Positions 1 through 9,027 of a stretch of 64,000 bases of DNA are shown one piece after another. The notes beneath the pieces were generated by a model. It was not told where the DNA came from. It saw nothing but the letters and a program-made list of their open reading frames with translations, and ran no database searches. Numbering within the stretch: the first letter of the stretch is position 1; each line of letters starts with the position of its first letter. Both the position numbers and the translations under genes were made by a program. The DNA comes from a bacterium (GTDB taxonomy: Bacteria > Acidobacteriota > Polarisedimenticolia > Polarisedimenticolales > Polarisedimenticolaceae), in NCBI GenBank assembly GCA_024226515.1, contig JAAELQ010000008.1, forward strand, positions 97,246 to 161,245. The letters are read 5' to 3'.

Positions 1-1
1 C

Positions 2-574
2 GACGACGACGTCGAGCTGATCGCCGTCGACAGGGGAGAGGGCGTGCACAAACAGTCACCGGGCGGCGAGGAGCGCGGGGTCGAGATCTACCGCGTGCCC
101 ACGCTCGTGATCCGCCGCGGCGGGAGGGAAGCCTCGCGCATCGTCGAGTTTCCGGTGCTCTCGCTCGAGCGCGACCTGCTGGCCATCCTGGACGGCGAAC
201 CCTACGAGCCGAACTACCTCTCGTATCCGCTGATCCGCCGCTGGCTCGACGAGGGGCTGCTGGTGGACGAGAACGTCAGCGCCCGTGGCTTGGCGGGGCA
301 GGCGCGCCACCTCATCGCCTCGGAAGGCGAGCTGGCCGCGGCGGCCAACGTGTTGATCGAGCGCGGCGACGTCACCGAGGGAGTGACGCTGGCGCGCGTC
401 AACTGCGCGCTGCACCGTGAGAGTGCGCGCTGTGCTGCGCGGTTGGCCGAGGCGCTGCTGCGCGCCGAGAACCACGAGGCCGCCGCCGAGGCTGCGCAGC
501 GGGCGCTGCGGCTCAACACCGACGGCGAACGGGTCGAGGAACTGGTGGAACTGCTGTCGCGGGCAAGAAAATGA
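2..574 (+). CDS. Thioredoxin-fold protein with helical C-terminus (5'-partial)
   Basis: The frame is open to the left edge, so the true start lies outside the window. The visible N-terminal part has the second half of a thioredoxin fold: a strand VELIAVDR, then YRVPTLVI with the cis-proline after Val, then a strand ending in a Gly-rich turn and RIVEFPV. The CxxC active-site region, if present, would be upstream. The last ~90 residues are Ala/Glu-rich helices that look like one or two TPR-like hairpins (LIASEGELAAAANVLIERGD, then ALLRAENHEAAAEAAQRAL). It may be a TlpA/thioredoxin-like protein acting in redox or protein folding; the exact role cannot be read. The gene ends immediately before a large hairpin shared with the convergent porin gene. 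Confidence 0.6.
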   Translation, partial: DDDVELIAVDRGEGVHKQSPGGEERGVEIYRVPTLVIRRGGREASRIVEFPVLSLERDLLAILDGEPYEPNYLSYPLIRRWLDEGLLVDENVSARGLAGQARHLIASEGELAAAANVLIERGDVTEGVTLARVNCALHRESARCAARLAEALLRAENHEAAAEAAQRALRLNTDGERVEELVELLSRARK

Positions 575-612
575 GGACCCGGATTCGGGGAGCTCCCCGG
601 ACCCGGATCCTC
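573..612 (-). terminator. Rho-independent terminator of the porin gene, possibly bidirectional
   Basis: A 20-nt left arm (573-592) pairs with 593-612 at 17 of 20 positions, giving a long GC-rich hairpin between two convergent genes. Read on the minus strand the stem is followed by ATTTTCTTGC, a T-rich tract. It overlaps the stop codon of the plus-strand gene, so it may also stop that transcript, although no T tract follows on the plus side. Confidence 0.6.
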
Positions 613-622
613 GAAGAGGGAA

Positions 623-1789
623 TCAGAATACGTATTGAGCTTGCAGGAACGTCGTGTCGATGTCGACGTCCTCCTCGCCGGCGACGTTGGTCGCCATCCG
701 GTGGGTCAACTGCAGCTTGGCCTTGTGCTTGTTCCAGAACCAGTTGACGCTGACGTCGACGCGCTCGAACTCGGTCTGGTAGTTGTCGGCGTCCTGGGAC
801 TCGAACCCGAGCGCGAGCTCGAGGTTCTTCAGCACCATGTAGCCGCCCTCGACCGTGATCTTCTCGAGGTCGGTTGTGCCGTCGAGGTAGATCCCGCCGG
901 TGAAATCCTCGACGACCGTGTCGCCGCTGACGACCTGGAACGCGGCGTCGACCGACAGGCCGTGGCCGCGCAGGCCGCTGGAGACCTCGAAGCCGGTCGC
1001 GCTGTCCAGATCCGCCTTGTCCGGGTCGAGGGAGAGCCCGTCGTCGTCCGTGAAGGTGTTGTTGTCGTCGTCGTTGCTCCAGGTGAAACCGGACGCGCCG
1101 ACGGTGAACTTCCAGTCGTCCGAGCGGAAGTCGCCCTGGTCGAACTTCATGTAGCCCAGCGGGTGGAAGTCGACTCGGCCGGCGGCGACCCAGCCCTCGT
1201 TCCAGTCGCCCTGCCTGTTGACCGGCGAGTCGAAGTCCATGCGCCCCGAGGCCGGGTCGTGGTGCTCGGCGCCCACGGCAGCGGAGTACGAGAACTTCCC
1301 GGACGATGCCTTGCCGTCGAGGCGCAGCCCGAGCTGCCGGTCGGGCGAACCGAAGTTGTGGTCGCCGGTGAACGTGCGCTCCACGTGCTGCTGCCGCTTG
1401 GACGACGTCAGGAACTCACGCGAGAACGGCGTCTTGGTGTTGCCGATGCTCAGCTTCAGGCCCTCCGCCTTGAACCCGGAGTAGCGCATGAAGGCGTCCT
1501 TGATCGCGACCTCGTCCGAGTCGAGCGACTTGCCGAAGTCGAACTGGATCTTGCCGTACCAGTCCTCGGTCACCGTGCCGGCGATGTACGGCCGCAGACG
1601 ACGGAAGAACACGTCGTCACGCGAGTCGCCGGACTCCGGGTTGATGTTGAGATACTGGAGCTGGATCCGGCCTCCGACCTCGATCTTCTTGTTGCCCTCC
1701 TCGTAGACCACGATCCCGGCGCTGCCCGCCGAAGCCGCGATGAGAGCCGTTGCGAAAGCGAGTCCCCAGAGGTTCCGCCCCCTCGACAT
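623..1789 (-). CDS. Outer-membrane porin, phosphate-selective porin O/P family
   Basis: 388 residues. A start at 1789 gives a basic N-terminus and signal peptide (MSRGRNLWGLAFATALIA, cleavage near AGSAG) and is preceded by AGGAG at 7 nt; an upstream ATG at 1870 would add 27 Arg-rich residues without sense. The mature part has the OprP/OprO layout: alternating amphipathic strands, VGGRIQLQYL, FFRRLRPYIAGTV, WYGKIQFDFGK, FMRYSGFK, and an aromatic C-terminus ending YVF as required for outer-membrane assembly. It should form a trimeric beta-barrel for anions, but the family includes many polyphosphate- and general-anion-type members, so the substrate is unknown. A second member lies at 52544-53719. 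Confidence 0.8.
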   Translation of the reverse strand: MSRGRNLWGLAFATALIAASAGSAGIVVYEEGNKKIEVGGRIQLQYLNINPESGDSRDDVFFRRLRPYIAGTVTEDWYGKIQFDFGKSLDSDEVAIKDAFMRYSGFKAEGLKLSIGNTKTPFSREFLTSSKRQQHVERTFTGDHNFGSPDRQLGLRLDGKASSGKFSYSAAVGAEHHDPASGRMDFDSPVNRQGDWNEGWVAAGRVDFHPLGYMKFDQGDFRSDDWKFTVGASGFTWSNDDDNNTFTDDDGLSLDPDKADLDSATGFEVSSGLRGHGLSVDAAFQVVSGDTVVEDFTGGIYLDGTTDLEKITVEGGYMVLKNLELALGFESQDADNYQTEFERVDVSVNWFWNKHKAKLQLTHRMATNVAGEEDVDIDTTFLQAQYVF

Positions 1790-1937
1790 ATTCGAACTCC
1801 TGGTCCTTTCGGACGTTGGTCGAGGCCCGCTCCGCCTGCGCGGTCTCCGGATGCCCCGAAATTGCCACATACAAGCCTTTCGGCGGCAACGTATCCGCCG
1901 CGGATGTGTAACCTGTTAGCTCGCTGTTAAATGCATG

Positions 1938-2231
1938 TTAGGGATCGCTCGGATCGGGCGTAAGGTGCTGCCGCCGCACCAGGGCGAGGTTTCGAGCGTA
2001 CATGAGGATGCCGCCGGCCTGACCGACGATGAACACGACGTCCGCGCGGTGGATGGCGTAGGCGAGCAGGCAGACCCCGCCCGCCAGCGAGAAGTACCAG
2101 AACGCCACGGGCAGGACGCTGCGGCGCCTACGCTCGGATGCGATCCACTGCACGAGGAATCGACAGGAGAACAGCAGTTGCCCCGCAAAGCCGAGCACAA
2201 TCCAGCCGCTGAGTAGTTGGTCCTGATTCAT
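1938..2231 (-). CDS. Lipid-A-disaccharide synthase N-terminal-like (LAB_N) membrane protein
   Basis: 97 residues. The pattern WIVLGFAGQLLFSCRFLVQW followed by S/A-E-R-R, then SVLPVAFWYFSLAG and VGQAGGILMYARNL, is characteristic of the LAB_N domain, a small three-helix membrane protein found alone or fused to LpxB and glycosyltransferases. It probably works in envelope lipid or glycolipid metabolism, but the biochemical role of stand-alone members is not established. It is divergent from the histidine kinase gene that starts 94 bp away. Residues RRR at the end of the first long segment favour a cytoplasmic loop there. Confidence 0.8.
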   Translation of the reverse strand: MNQDQLLSGWIVLGFAGQLLFSCRFLVQWIASERRRRSVLPVAFWYFSLAGGVCLLAYAIHRADVVFIVGQAGGILMYARNLALVRRQHLTPDPSDP

Positions 2232-2325
2232 GACTGCACCACCTCGGCCGCAGTCTAGCTCGGACGCGCCGGGCGGCGATACAATCGCCGCGGAGTGCCC
2301 AGGCCGGGGAAGGGGCCGCGATCGC

Positions 2326-5300
2326 ATGTGTGCAATAGACGGAAGCAGGACGTTTCGCGGATCCACGGCGATCGGGCTCGTGGGGCTGGGCCTGGTCGCG
2401 ATCCTCGGCCTCCTGCCCGGACGCGCATCCGCCGCCGTACTGGAAGAGCTGCGCGTCGACCGCATCGGGGTGGCGCGCGGGCTGCCCTCGGACACGATCA
2501 CGGCGCTGTGCCAGGACCGGGCGGGGTTCCTGTGGATCGGCACGCGCGAGGGTCTGGCGCTGCACGACGGGTACACGACCCGCGTGTTCGACCACTCGAT
2601 CGCGGAGTCCGCGTCCCTGTCGGACAACTACATCCGGACCATCTTCGAGGATCGCAACGGCGATCTGTGGATCGGAACCAACTCCAGCGGCCTGAATCGT
2701 CTCGAGCGCGCGACGTGGAGCTTCGAGACCTTCCGCCACGATTCGGCCGACTTCAACAGCCTGAGCCACGACAGCGTGTACGCGATCTTCGAGGACAGCC
2801 GCGGGAGATTGTGGGTCGGTACGCAGGACGGCCTGAATCTGTTCCGGCCGGACGACCGCTCGTTCGAACGCTGGTACGCCGATCCCGACGACCCGAGTTC
2901 GCTGCCGCACTCCTGGATCTCCGGGATCGTCGAGGACGGTGAGGGGTACCTGTGGGTCGGCACGATCGGACGCGGAGTGGCGCGGATCGGACCCGATCTG
3001 CAGCAAGTCGAACGTTTCGGGCCCGAGTCCGCGGAGGATCAGTCCAACCTGGTCTTCGCCCTGACCGTCGGTCGCGACGGGCGTGTGTGGATCGGAACCC
3101 AGGTCGGGGTCCTGTGGGTGAACGGGGACTCGGGCGAGTTCGCCGAACCGGCGTTCCCCGCGTCGACCGCGAGCGAGACCGAACGCATCGTGACTTCAAT
3201 GGCGTTCGACGCCGAGGGCAAGTTGTGGATCGGAACGTGGGGTCACGGACTCCACGCCGTCGATCCAACGCTGAGCTCGCGCAGCGTCTACCGCCACGAG
3301 ACCCAGCGTCCGGACAGTCTGGGCGCCGACCGAGTCTCCGCGATCGCTTCGACCCCGGGCGGCGATCTGTGGGTCGGCACGTGGGGCGGCGGCGTCAATC
3401 GTTTCCGCGGGACCGGAGAGTCGTTTCGCTCCATCGGCGAGGAACGACCGGGGAAGCCGGGGCTGGTCTACCGCGATGCGACCGCGGTGTTCGAGGACTC
3501 GTCGGGCGGCCTGTGGATCGGTACCTGGGGCAAGGGGCTGCAACGCAGGGCGCTCGGTGACGATCGGTTCGAGCTGCTCGAGTCGAATTCCATCGACCCG
3601 CTGGGTCTGTCCACGGTGCTGTCGCTGGCCGAGACCCCCGACGGTGCGATCTGGGCCGGGGCGATGTCGGGCCTGACCCGTATCGACCCGGCATCGGGGG
3701 AGGCCGTGGGGCTTCCGCGACGACCGGAGGACCCTCGCGGGCTGGGTCGCGGCTACGTCACCGATCTGATGACGGACCGCGACGGAAACCTGTGGGTCGG
3801 CACCGGAGGCGGAGGCGTGCACCGGCTGGCGCCGGATGCGCAGTCATTCGATCGCTTCCGGCACGATCCGAACGACCCGGCTTCGCTGAGCAACGATTTC
3901 GTCACCTCGCTCGCCGAATCGACGGACGGGACGATCTGGGTCGGTACGCGGTCGGGTGGACTCAATGCGCTCGATCCCGTTACCGGACGCTCGCGTCGCT
4001 ACCAGCCGGAACCCGACGATCCCGCGTCGCTGAGCCACCACTACGTGTTCGACGTGCTCGTCACGCGCGACGGAGAGCTCTGGGTCGGGACGGCCGGGGG
4101 CGGCGTCAACCACCTGCTCGACGCCGAGGCGGGGACGTTCGAGCGCATGACCGAGGTCGACGGGTTGATCGCCGACGACGTCGTCGGGTTGCTCGAGGAC
4201 GACGACGAGTCGCTGTGGATCGCCACGCGCCGCGGGCTGTCGCGCTACGATCCGCTCGGCAACCGCTTTGCCAACTTCGGGCCCGGCGACGGGCTCGCCG
4301 CGCTGGAGTTCACCGCCGGCGCCGGCGCGACCGGGCGCAACTCGCTGTACTTCGCGTCGGCCGGCGGGGTCACCGTCGTGCAGCGCGGCACATCGTTCCG
4401 CACGCCGCGGCCGTCCCCGGTGCGCATCACCGCGCTGCGCACGTTGGAGGGGCCGGTGACCGGACAGGGACCGCCGTGGGACCTGGATCGAATCGACATT
4501 CCTTACGGCACCGCGTTGACCGCTCAGTTCACCGTTCTCGACTACCGACACCCGCACCGCTACCAGTACCGCATGCAGGGGATCGACGAGCGCTGGATCG
4601 ATCTCGAGGATCGCCGCGAGCCGACCTTCGCCAACCTGGACCCCGGCGTCTACCGCCTCTCCGTGCGCGGGCGCAACGCGCAGGGAGTGTGGGCCGAGAC
4701 CGCGTCGACGCTCGAGATCCACGTCGTTCCTCCGTTCTGGATGACGAACTGGTTCCGCGGTCTGGTCGCGTTCGTGTTGGTGCTCGGCGTGTGGACCGGC
4801 CACACCGTTCGCACGTCGAGCCTCGAGAAGCGCAATCGAGAGCTGGAGCGACTGAAGAACGAGCGCGAGCGCGCCCTGTTCGAGGCGCACGAGAGCCGCG
4901 AGCAGCAGGACGAGACCTACCAACGCCTGCGCCGGCTGACGCGTCGGCTGGAGCATGCCAAGGAAGAGGAGCGGCGCTTCATCGCGCGCGAGCTGCACGA
5001 CGAGCTCGGACAGGCGCTGAGCGCCGCGAAGATCACCCTGCAGCGGCTGTCGCGCAAGCTCACGACGCCGGGCGACGCCCGGTTGACGACCGACGCGATC
5101 GAGTTGATCAACGGCCTGATCTCGCGCGTGCGCGAGCTGTCGCTGGACCTGCGGCCGCCGCTGCTCGACGAGCTGGGCTTCATGCCGGCGCTGCGCGGCT
5201 ACGCCGAGGGGCAGTCCCAGCGAACCGGCCTGCGGATCCGCGTCGTCGCCGAGCCGGAGCCCGACGCCATGGATCCCGACGTCGCCACGGCGGCGTTCCG

Positions 5301-5589
5301 CGTGGTGCAGGAAGCGTTGACCAACGTCGTCAGACACGCGGGCGCGCGCAACGTCGAGATCGGCGTCGACTGCGGCGACGAGCGCGTACGGTTGTCGATC
5401 CGCGACGACGGCGCCGGGTTCGATCTGGATCAGGCGCTGGAGGCGGCGGTACGCGGCCGGCACCTCGGCCTGCTCGGCATGCGCGAGCGAGTCGAGGCGC
5501 TGGGCGGTGTGCTCGTGGTCGACTCCGCGCCGGGACGTGGCACGGCGATCACCGCGGAGCTGCCGTTGACCGATGAGCTTCCGGCCTAG
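2326..5589 (+). CDS. Ligand-propeller sensor histidine kinase (Reg_prop / Y_Y_Y / HisKA_3)
   Basis: 1087 residues. Start chosen at 2326 because it leads into a signal anchor (TAIGLVGLGLVAILGLLPG). Residues ~35-720 contain at least 13 blades of the two-component-regulator propeller type, each with a (L/I)W(V/I)GT signature, i.e. two seven-bladed propellers in the periplasm. A Y_Y_Y Ig-like domain follows (~740-800), then one membrane helix (FRGLVAFVLVLGVW), a coiled coil, the HisKA_3 phosphoacceptor His891 in ARELHDELGQAL, and an HATPase with N-box EALTNVVRHA and G-boxes RDDGAGF and GLLGMRER. This resembles hybrid polysaccharide sensors such as BT-type HTCS, but it ends after the ATPase: no receiver or DNA-binding domain. 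The partner response regulator is not in the window. Confidence 0.92.
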   Translation: MCAIDGSRTFRGSTAIGLVGLGLVAILGLLPGRASAAVLEELRVDRIGVARGLPSDTITALCQDRAGFLWIGTREGLALHDGYTTRVFDHSIAESASLSDNYIRTIFEDRNGDLWIGTNSSGLNRLERATWSFETFRHDSADFNSLSHDSVYAIFEDSRGRLWVGTQDGLNLFRPDDRSFERWYADPDDPSSLPHSWISGIVEDGEGYLWVGTIGRGVARIGPDLQQVERFGPESAEDQSNLVFALTVGRDGRVWIGTQVGVLWVNGDSGEFAEPAFPASTASETERIVTSMAFDAEGKLWIGTWGHGLHAVDPTLSSRSVYRHETQRPDSLGADRVSAIASTPGGDLWVGTWGGGVNRFRGTGESFRSIGEERPGKPGLVYRDATAVFEDSSGGLWIGTWGKGLQRRALGDDRFELLESNSIDPLGLSTVLSLAETPDGAIWAGAMSGLTRIDPASGEAVGLPRRPEDPRGLGRGYVTDLMTDRDGNLWVGTGGGGVHRLAPDAQSFDRFRHDPNDPASLSNDFVTSLAESTDGTIWVGTRSGGLNALDPVTGRSRRYQPEPDDPASLSHHYVFDVLVTRDGELWVGTAGGGVNHLLDAEAGTFERMTEVDGLIADDVVGLLEDDDESLWIATRRGLSRYDPLGNRFANFGPGDGLAALEFTAGAGATGRNSLYFASAGGVTVVQRGTSFRTPRPSPVRITALRTLEGPVTGQGPPWDLDRIDIPYGTALTAQFTVLDYRHPHRYQYRMQGIDERWIDLEDRREPTFANLDPGVYRLSVRGRNAQGVWAETASTLEIHVVPPFWMTNWFRGLVAFVLVLGVWTGHTVRTSSLEKRNRELERLKNERERALFEAHESREQQDETYQRLRRLTRRLEHAKEEERRFIARELHDELGQALSAAKITLQRLSRKLTTPGDARLTTDAIELINGLISRVRELSLDLRPPLLDELGFMPALRGYAEGQSQRTGLRIRVVAEPEPDAMDPDVATAAFRVVQEALTNVVRHAGARNVEIGVDCGDERVRLSIRDDGAGFDLDQALEAAVRGRHLGLLGMRERVEALGGVLVVDSAPGRGTAITAELPLTDELPA

Positions 5590-5607
5590 TGGACCTAACG
5601 GTCCACT
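5588..5607. terminator. Perfect 8-bp hairpin between convergent genes
   Basis: AGTGGACC (5588-5595) and GGTCCACT (5600-5607) form a perfect stem with a TAAC loop. It contains the end of the kinase stop codon on one side and overlaps the stop of the convergent protease gene on the other. There is no clear T tract, so it is a candidate bidirectional stop or 3'-end stabiliser rather than a textbook terminator. Confidence 0.45.
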
Positions 5608-8600
5608 AGTTGTAGTCGAACGACTTGTCCGGGAACGCGGGCGGCAGCAGGTCCTCGACGGGTTCTTCCTCGATCTTGCGCTGCAGCCACTCCACCGCGG
5701 CCTCGAGTTGCGCGTCGCGCCCGTTGAACGTCGCATGGGGCAGGTTGTCGACGACGATGTCCGGCTCGACTCCGTGTCCCTCGATCAGCCACTCGCCCTG
5801 CGGCCCGTAGACGCCGAACTCGGCCGCGGTCGCGACGCCGCCGTCGACGAGGAAGTTGCTCGACGTGAGCCAGATCTCACCGCCCCACGTGCGCGTCCCG
5901 ATGACCTCGCCGATGTCCAGGCGCTTGATGCCTTCGGCGAACGCCTCGCCATCGGACGCCGTGCGCTCGTTGCACAGCACGACGACATGTCCGCGGAAGG
6001 CGTATTGCATGTTCCACATCGGAGCCTGCCCCGCGTGCTGATTCCAACCGAACCAGGCGCGGCGCAGAAGCCGGCTCAACAGCCAGCTGTCGATGTTGCC
6101 GCCTCGGTTGTGGCGCACGTCGACGATCAGGCCCTTGCGATTGAATGCGGGGAAGTAGCCCTTGGCCCACTCCGTGTAGTTGCGCCCGCCCATCGCGCGC
6201 AGATGCAGGTAGCCGATATCGCCGTCGCCGAGCCGGTCGACCTCGAGCCGCCGCGTGTACTCCCACTCGTGATAGCGCAAGTTGTCGGCGCTCGACCCGC
6301 TTGCCGGATGGACGATCGCGTCCCGCGCATCGCCACCGTCCGCGGGTTTCACGCGCAGCAGCACCTGCCGCCCCGACTGGTTGCGCAGCAGCATGTGCGC
6401 GTCCGGCACGGACAGCGTCGGGGTCCCATTGATCGACTCGATGACGTCTCCCTCGCGCACGTCGACTCCGGGCACGCGCAGCGGGTGGCGGAAGTCGGGG
6501 TCCTCGGGGTCGGCGCGGTAGACGTGCCCCACGCGGTAGCCGCCCGCCTCCTCGTCGCGCGTCAGGACCGCGCCCAGCGACGCGGGTCGGATGTCGTCCT
6601 CACCCGACCGGTGGTCGCCGCCGCGCACGAAGATGTGCAGCGCGCTCAGCTCGCCGACCATCTGCGCCAGCAGGTCGGCCAGCTCGCCGCGCGACGTGAC
6701 GCGCTCCACGAGCGGCAGGTACTTGTCGCGCATCGCCGGCCAGTCGACGCCGTGCATGCCGCGGTCGTAGAAGTAGTCGCGCTCGAGCCGCCAGGCCTCG
6801 ACGAACATCTGACGCCACTCTTCCTCGGGGATGACCGACAGCTTCCACGCGCCGAGGTCGACGGCGGTCTTGTCCAGTGACGCTTCCGCGGGAGCGGCGG
6901 GGATCACGTGCAGAGCGTTGCCCTTGCGCACGAGCAGCTTCTTGCCGTCGCCGCTCATCTCGTAGCTGCCGATCTCGCCGACGATCGTCTTGACCTCGAA
7001 CTCCTCGTGCGTGATCTTCGCGCCGACCAGCGAGGTCTGCCGCGCGCCGGTGGCGCGCGAGGTCCAGAACAAGCCCTGGTCGTTGACGGTGAGGTTCGCG
7101 TAGTTCCCGGGCGGGGCGCTCACCTCGTGCAGGCGATCGCGGATACGCTCCAGGTCGATGACGACCGGCACGGCGTCCTCGTCCTTCTTCTTTTTCTTCT
7201 TGCCCTTCTTCTCCTCGTCCTCGGATGCGCCCTCGTCGCTCGTTTTCTCGTTCGCGTCGGGGTCGTGCAGCTCGTCGAGCGGCGCGAAGGGCGAACGCAG
7301 GCCGTCCTGCAGCGCCAGGGCGAAGATCTTCTGCGTCTTGTCGAGGTAGGGCTCGGGCTGGTAGTTGCCCCACGGGCTACCCACGATCGAGACCAGGTGC
7401 CGTTCGGAGAGGAAGTAGAGCCAACTGCCGTCCGCGCTGAAGGCCGGGGAGTAGCTCTCGTAGCGCTCGCTGGTGATCGTGGTCGACTCACCGGACTCGA
7501 CGCTATACAGCGCGACGCGCGATACGAGGTTTCCGCCCGAGCGCGAATAGGCGAGCCACCTGCCGTCGGGCGACCAGGCCAGGCCCGAGTAACCCGAGAC
7601 GGCGTTCTTCTCGATCAGCTTGTCCGTGTCGCTCTCGACGTCGTAGACGAACAGACGCTGATCCTTGTCGTGATGCGCGACGCGCTTGCCGTCCGGTGAC
7701 GGAAGCGTCTCCCAGCGCAGTACGCTGCCGTTCTCGGTGAGCTGCGCGGCGTCTCCGACCCCGTTGGCCGGCAGTTGCCACAGCTCGACCTCGCCCGACT
7801 CGTCCGACAGCGCGACCAGGCTCTCGCCATCCGGCATGAACCGCGCTTCCCGGTACCGCACGCCCTCCTTGCGCGTCGCCTCCACCAGACGCCCCTGGCG
7901 CAGCGGCGCGACGAAGACCCTGCCGCGCGCGGTGAGCACGACGCGGTCCCCGGTCTTCGAGACGTGAGCCGACGTCATGTAGTCCATCGGAGAAGCGACC
8001 CAGTTCTCGCGCGTCTGGTCCAGGTCGGAGTCCAGCGTGATGTCGACGGCCCGGTCACGGGCCGCGGCGATGTCGTAGATGCGGATGTCCGCGCCGACCT
8101 TGTAGGCGATGCGGCCGCCCTCGAGATCGGGCGAGGCGACGTCCCAACCCGAATGCGTCGTGTGCTGCCGCTTGTCGCCGCCGTCGGGCAGCATCGACCA
8201 CAGGTTCATCGTTCCGTCACGGTCGCTGACGAAGTACACGCGGCCGTTCCAGACCATCGGTCGCTTGCTCGTCCCCGCGTGGTCGGCGGTCAGCGGCCGG
8301 GCTTCTTCGTCCCCCTCGGCGAAGCGCCAGATGTTCTGCGCCGTGCCGCCCTTGTAGCGCTTGGTGTGGCTGCCCTGGAAGTGCAGGCGGGTGAAGAACA
8401 GCGTGCCGTCGTCGCCGTACCAGCCGTCGGCGGCCTGGGCCAGCGGGATCCGCTGCGGGGTTCCCGCGACCGTGTCGCGGCCGACGTCGAGTGTGACCAG
8501 TTGCCAGGCCGGAAGCGTCGAGAACGTCTCGGTGCTGTACATCACGCGCCCGTCGCTCGTCCATCCGCTGACCCGCACGCCGTCCGCTCCGTACGTGCGC

Positions 8601-8911
8601 CGGATCGGGCGGCCTCCGTCGAGCGGCATCGTGTACAACTCGGTCGGTCCCTCGTAGCGGGCGGCGAAGGCCACGGTCGCGCCGTCGGGCGAGATTGCGG
8701 GCTGACTCTCGGAGGCCGCGTGACTCGTCAGACGCCGCGCCGCGCCGCCCGCGACCGGGACCTTCCACAGGTCTCCCTCCGCCACGAACAACAGCGTCTC
8801 TCCGTGCAGCGCGGGCTGGCGGTAGTAGCCCTGCGGGCCGGCAAACGCGGCGCCGCCGGCCAGGGCGATCACGAGCAGCAGGACGGCGGGACGAGGCGAC
8901 GGAAAACGCAT
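5606..8911 (-). CDS. Tricorn-like exported protease (S41 family, PDZ)
   Basis: 1101 residues with an N-terminal signal peptide (VLLLVIALAGGAAFA). Residues ~30-580 are a WD40/TolB-like propeller with repeated SPDG motifs (ISPDGATVAF, SPDGKRVAHH, SPDGRWLAYS). Next come the C1 linker, a PDZ domain (~830-880, VREGDVIESINGTP) and the S41 core. The expected catalytic residues are visible: His759 in SALHIFV and the nucleophile Ser986 in ERTASDGEAF, close to tricorn H746 and S965. Between propeller and linker is an acidic stretch running into six lysines (KKKKKKDED). Tricorn cuts oligopeptides from upstream proteolysis; here the protein appears periplasmic, so it probably degrades imported peptides. 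Confidence 0.93.
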   Translation of the reverse strand: MRFPSPRPAVLLLVIALAGGAAFAGPQGYYRQPALHGETLLFVAEGDLWKVPVAGGAARRLTSHAASESQPAISPDGATVAFAARYEGPTELYTMPLDGGRPIRRTYGADGVRVSGWTSDGRVMYSTETFSTLPAWQLVTLDVGRDTVAGTPQRIPLAQAADGWYGDDGTLFFTRLHFQGSHTKRYKGGTAQNIWRFAEGDEEARPLTADHAGTSKRPMVWNGRVYFVSDRDGTMNLWSMLPDGGDKRQHTTHSGWDVASPDLEGGRIAYKVGADIRIYDIAAARDRAVDITLDSDLDQTRENWVASPMDYMTSAHVSKTGDRVVLTARGRVFVAPLRQGRLVEATRKEGVRYREARFMPDGESLVALSDESGEVELWQLPANGVGDAAQLTENGSVLRWETLPSPDGKRVAHHDKDQRLFVYDVESDTDKLIEKNAVSGYSGLAWSPDGRWLAYSRSGGNLVSRVALYSVESGESTTITSERYESYSPAFSADGSWLYFLSERHLVSIVGSPWGNYQPEPYLDKTQKIFALALQDGLRSPFAPLDELHDPDANEKTSDEGASEDEEKKGKKKKKKDEDAVPVVIDLERIRDRLHEVSAPPGNYANLTVNDQGLFWTSRATGARQTSLVGAKITHEEFEVKTIVGEIGSYEMSGDGKKLLVRKGNALHVIPAAPAEASLDKTAVDLGAWKLSVIPEEEWRQMFVEAWRLERDYFYDRGMHGVDWPAMRDKYLPLVERVTSRGELADLLAQMVGELSALHIFVRGGDHRSGEDDIRPASLGAVLTRDEEAGGYRVGHVYRADPEDPDFRHPLRVPGVDVREGDVIESINGTPTLSVPDAHMLLRNQSGRQVLLRVKPADGGDARDAIVHPASGSSADNLRYHEWEYTRRLEVDRLGDGDIGYLHLRAMGGRNYTEWAKGYFPAFNRKGLIVDVRHNRGGNIDSWLLSRLLRRAWFGWNQHAGQAPMWNMQYAFRGHVVVLCNERTASDGEAFAEGIKRLDIGEVIGTRTWGGEIWLTSSNFLVDGGVATAAEFGVYGPQGEWLIEGHGVEPDIVVDNLPHATFNGRDAQLEAAVEWLQRKIEEEPVEDLLPPAFPDKSFDYN

Positions 8912-9012
8912 GGATCTTCTTCCTCCGGCGGGGCGCGACGGGTGGCTCCCGTCGCGGCCTCATACAATACCAACGTCTCGGAGGATTCGGGGTTTTGGTC
9001 TCCGGTGGGTTC

Positions 9013-9021
9013 TGCTAGCTT
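9013..9021 (+). promoter_or_regulatory. Possible extended -10 for a leaderless small gene
   Basis: TGCTAGCTT fits an extended -10 (TGnTAnnnT). Only six bases separate it from the ATG at 9028, so a transcript would start at or next to the start codon. No Shine-Dalgarno sequence precedes that ATG, which agrees with a leaderless mRNA. No good -35 is visible. A TACAAT box at 8963-8968 is an alternative. Confidence 0.35.
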
Positions 9022-9027
9022 GAACTC

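Noticed and set aside
635..1930. A 431-codon open frame on the plus strand opposite the porin gene
   Set aside because: It is antisense to a porin with a clear signal peptide and terminator; its Val/Leu/Glu-rich product has no domain pattern. Long antisense frames are expected at this GC content. The same applies to 13828-16359 (-), 28960-32082 (+) and 33119-35008 (+).
1905..1945. Repeated TGTTA units upstream of the porin gene
   Set aside because: Three short units with uneven spacing; no clear palindrome or link to a known regulator.
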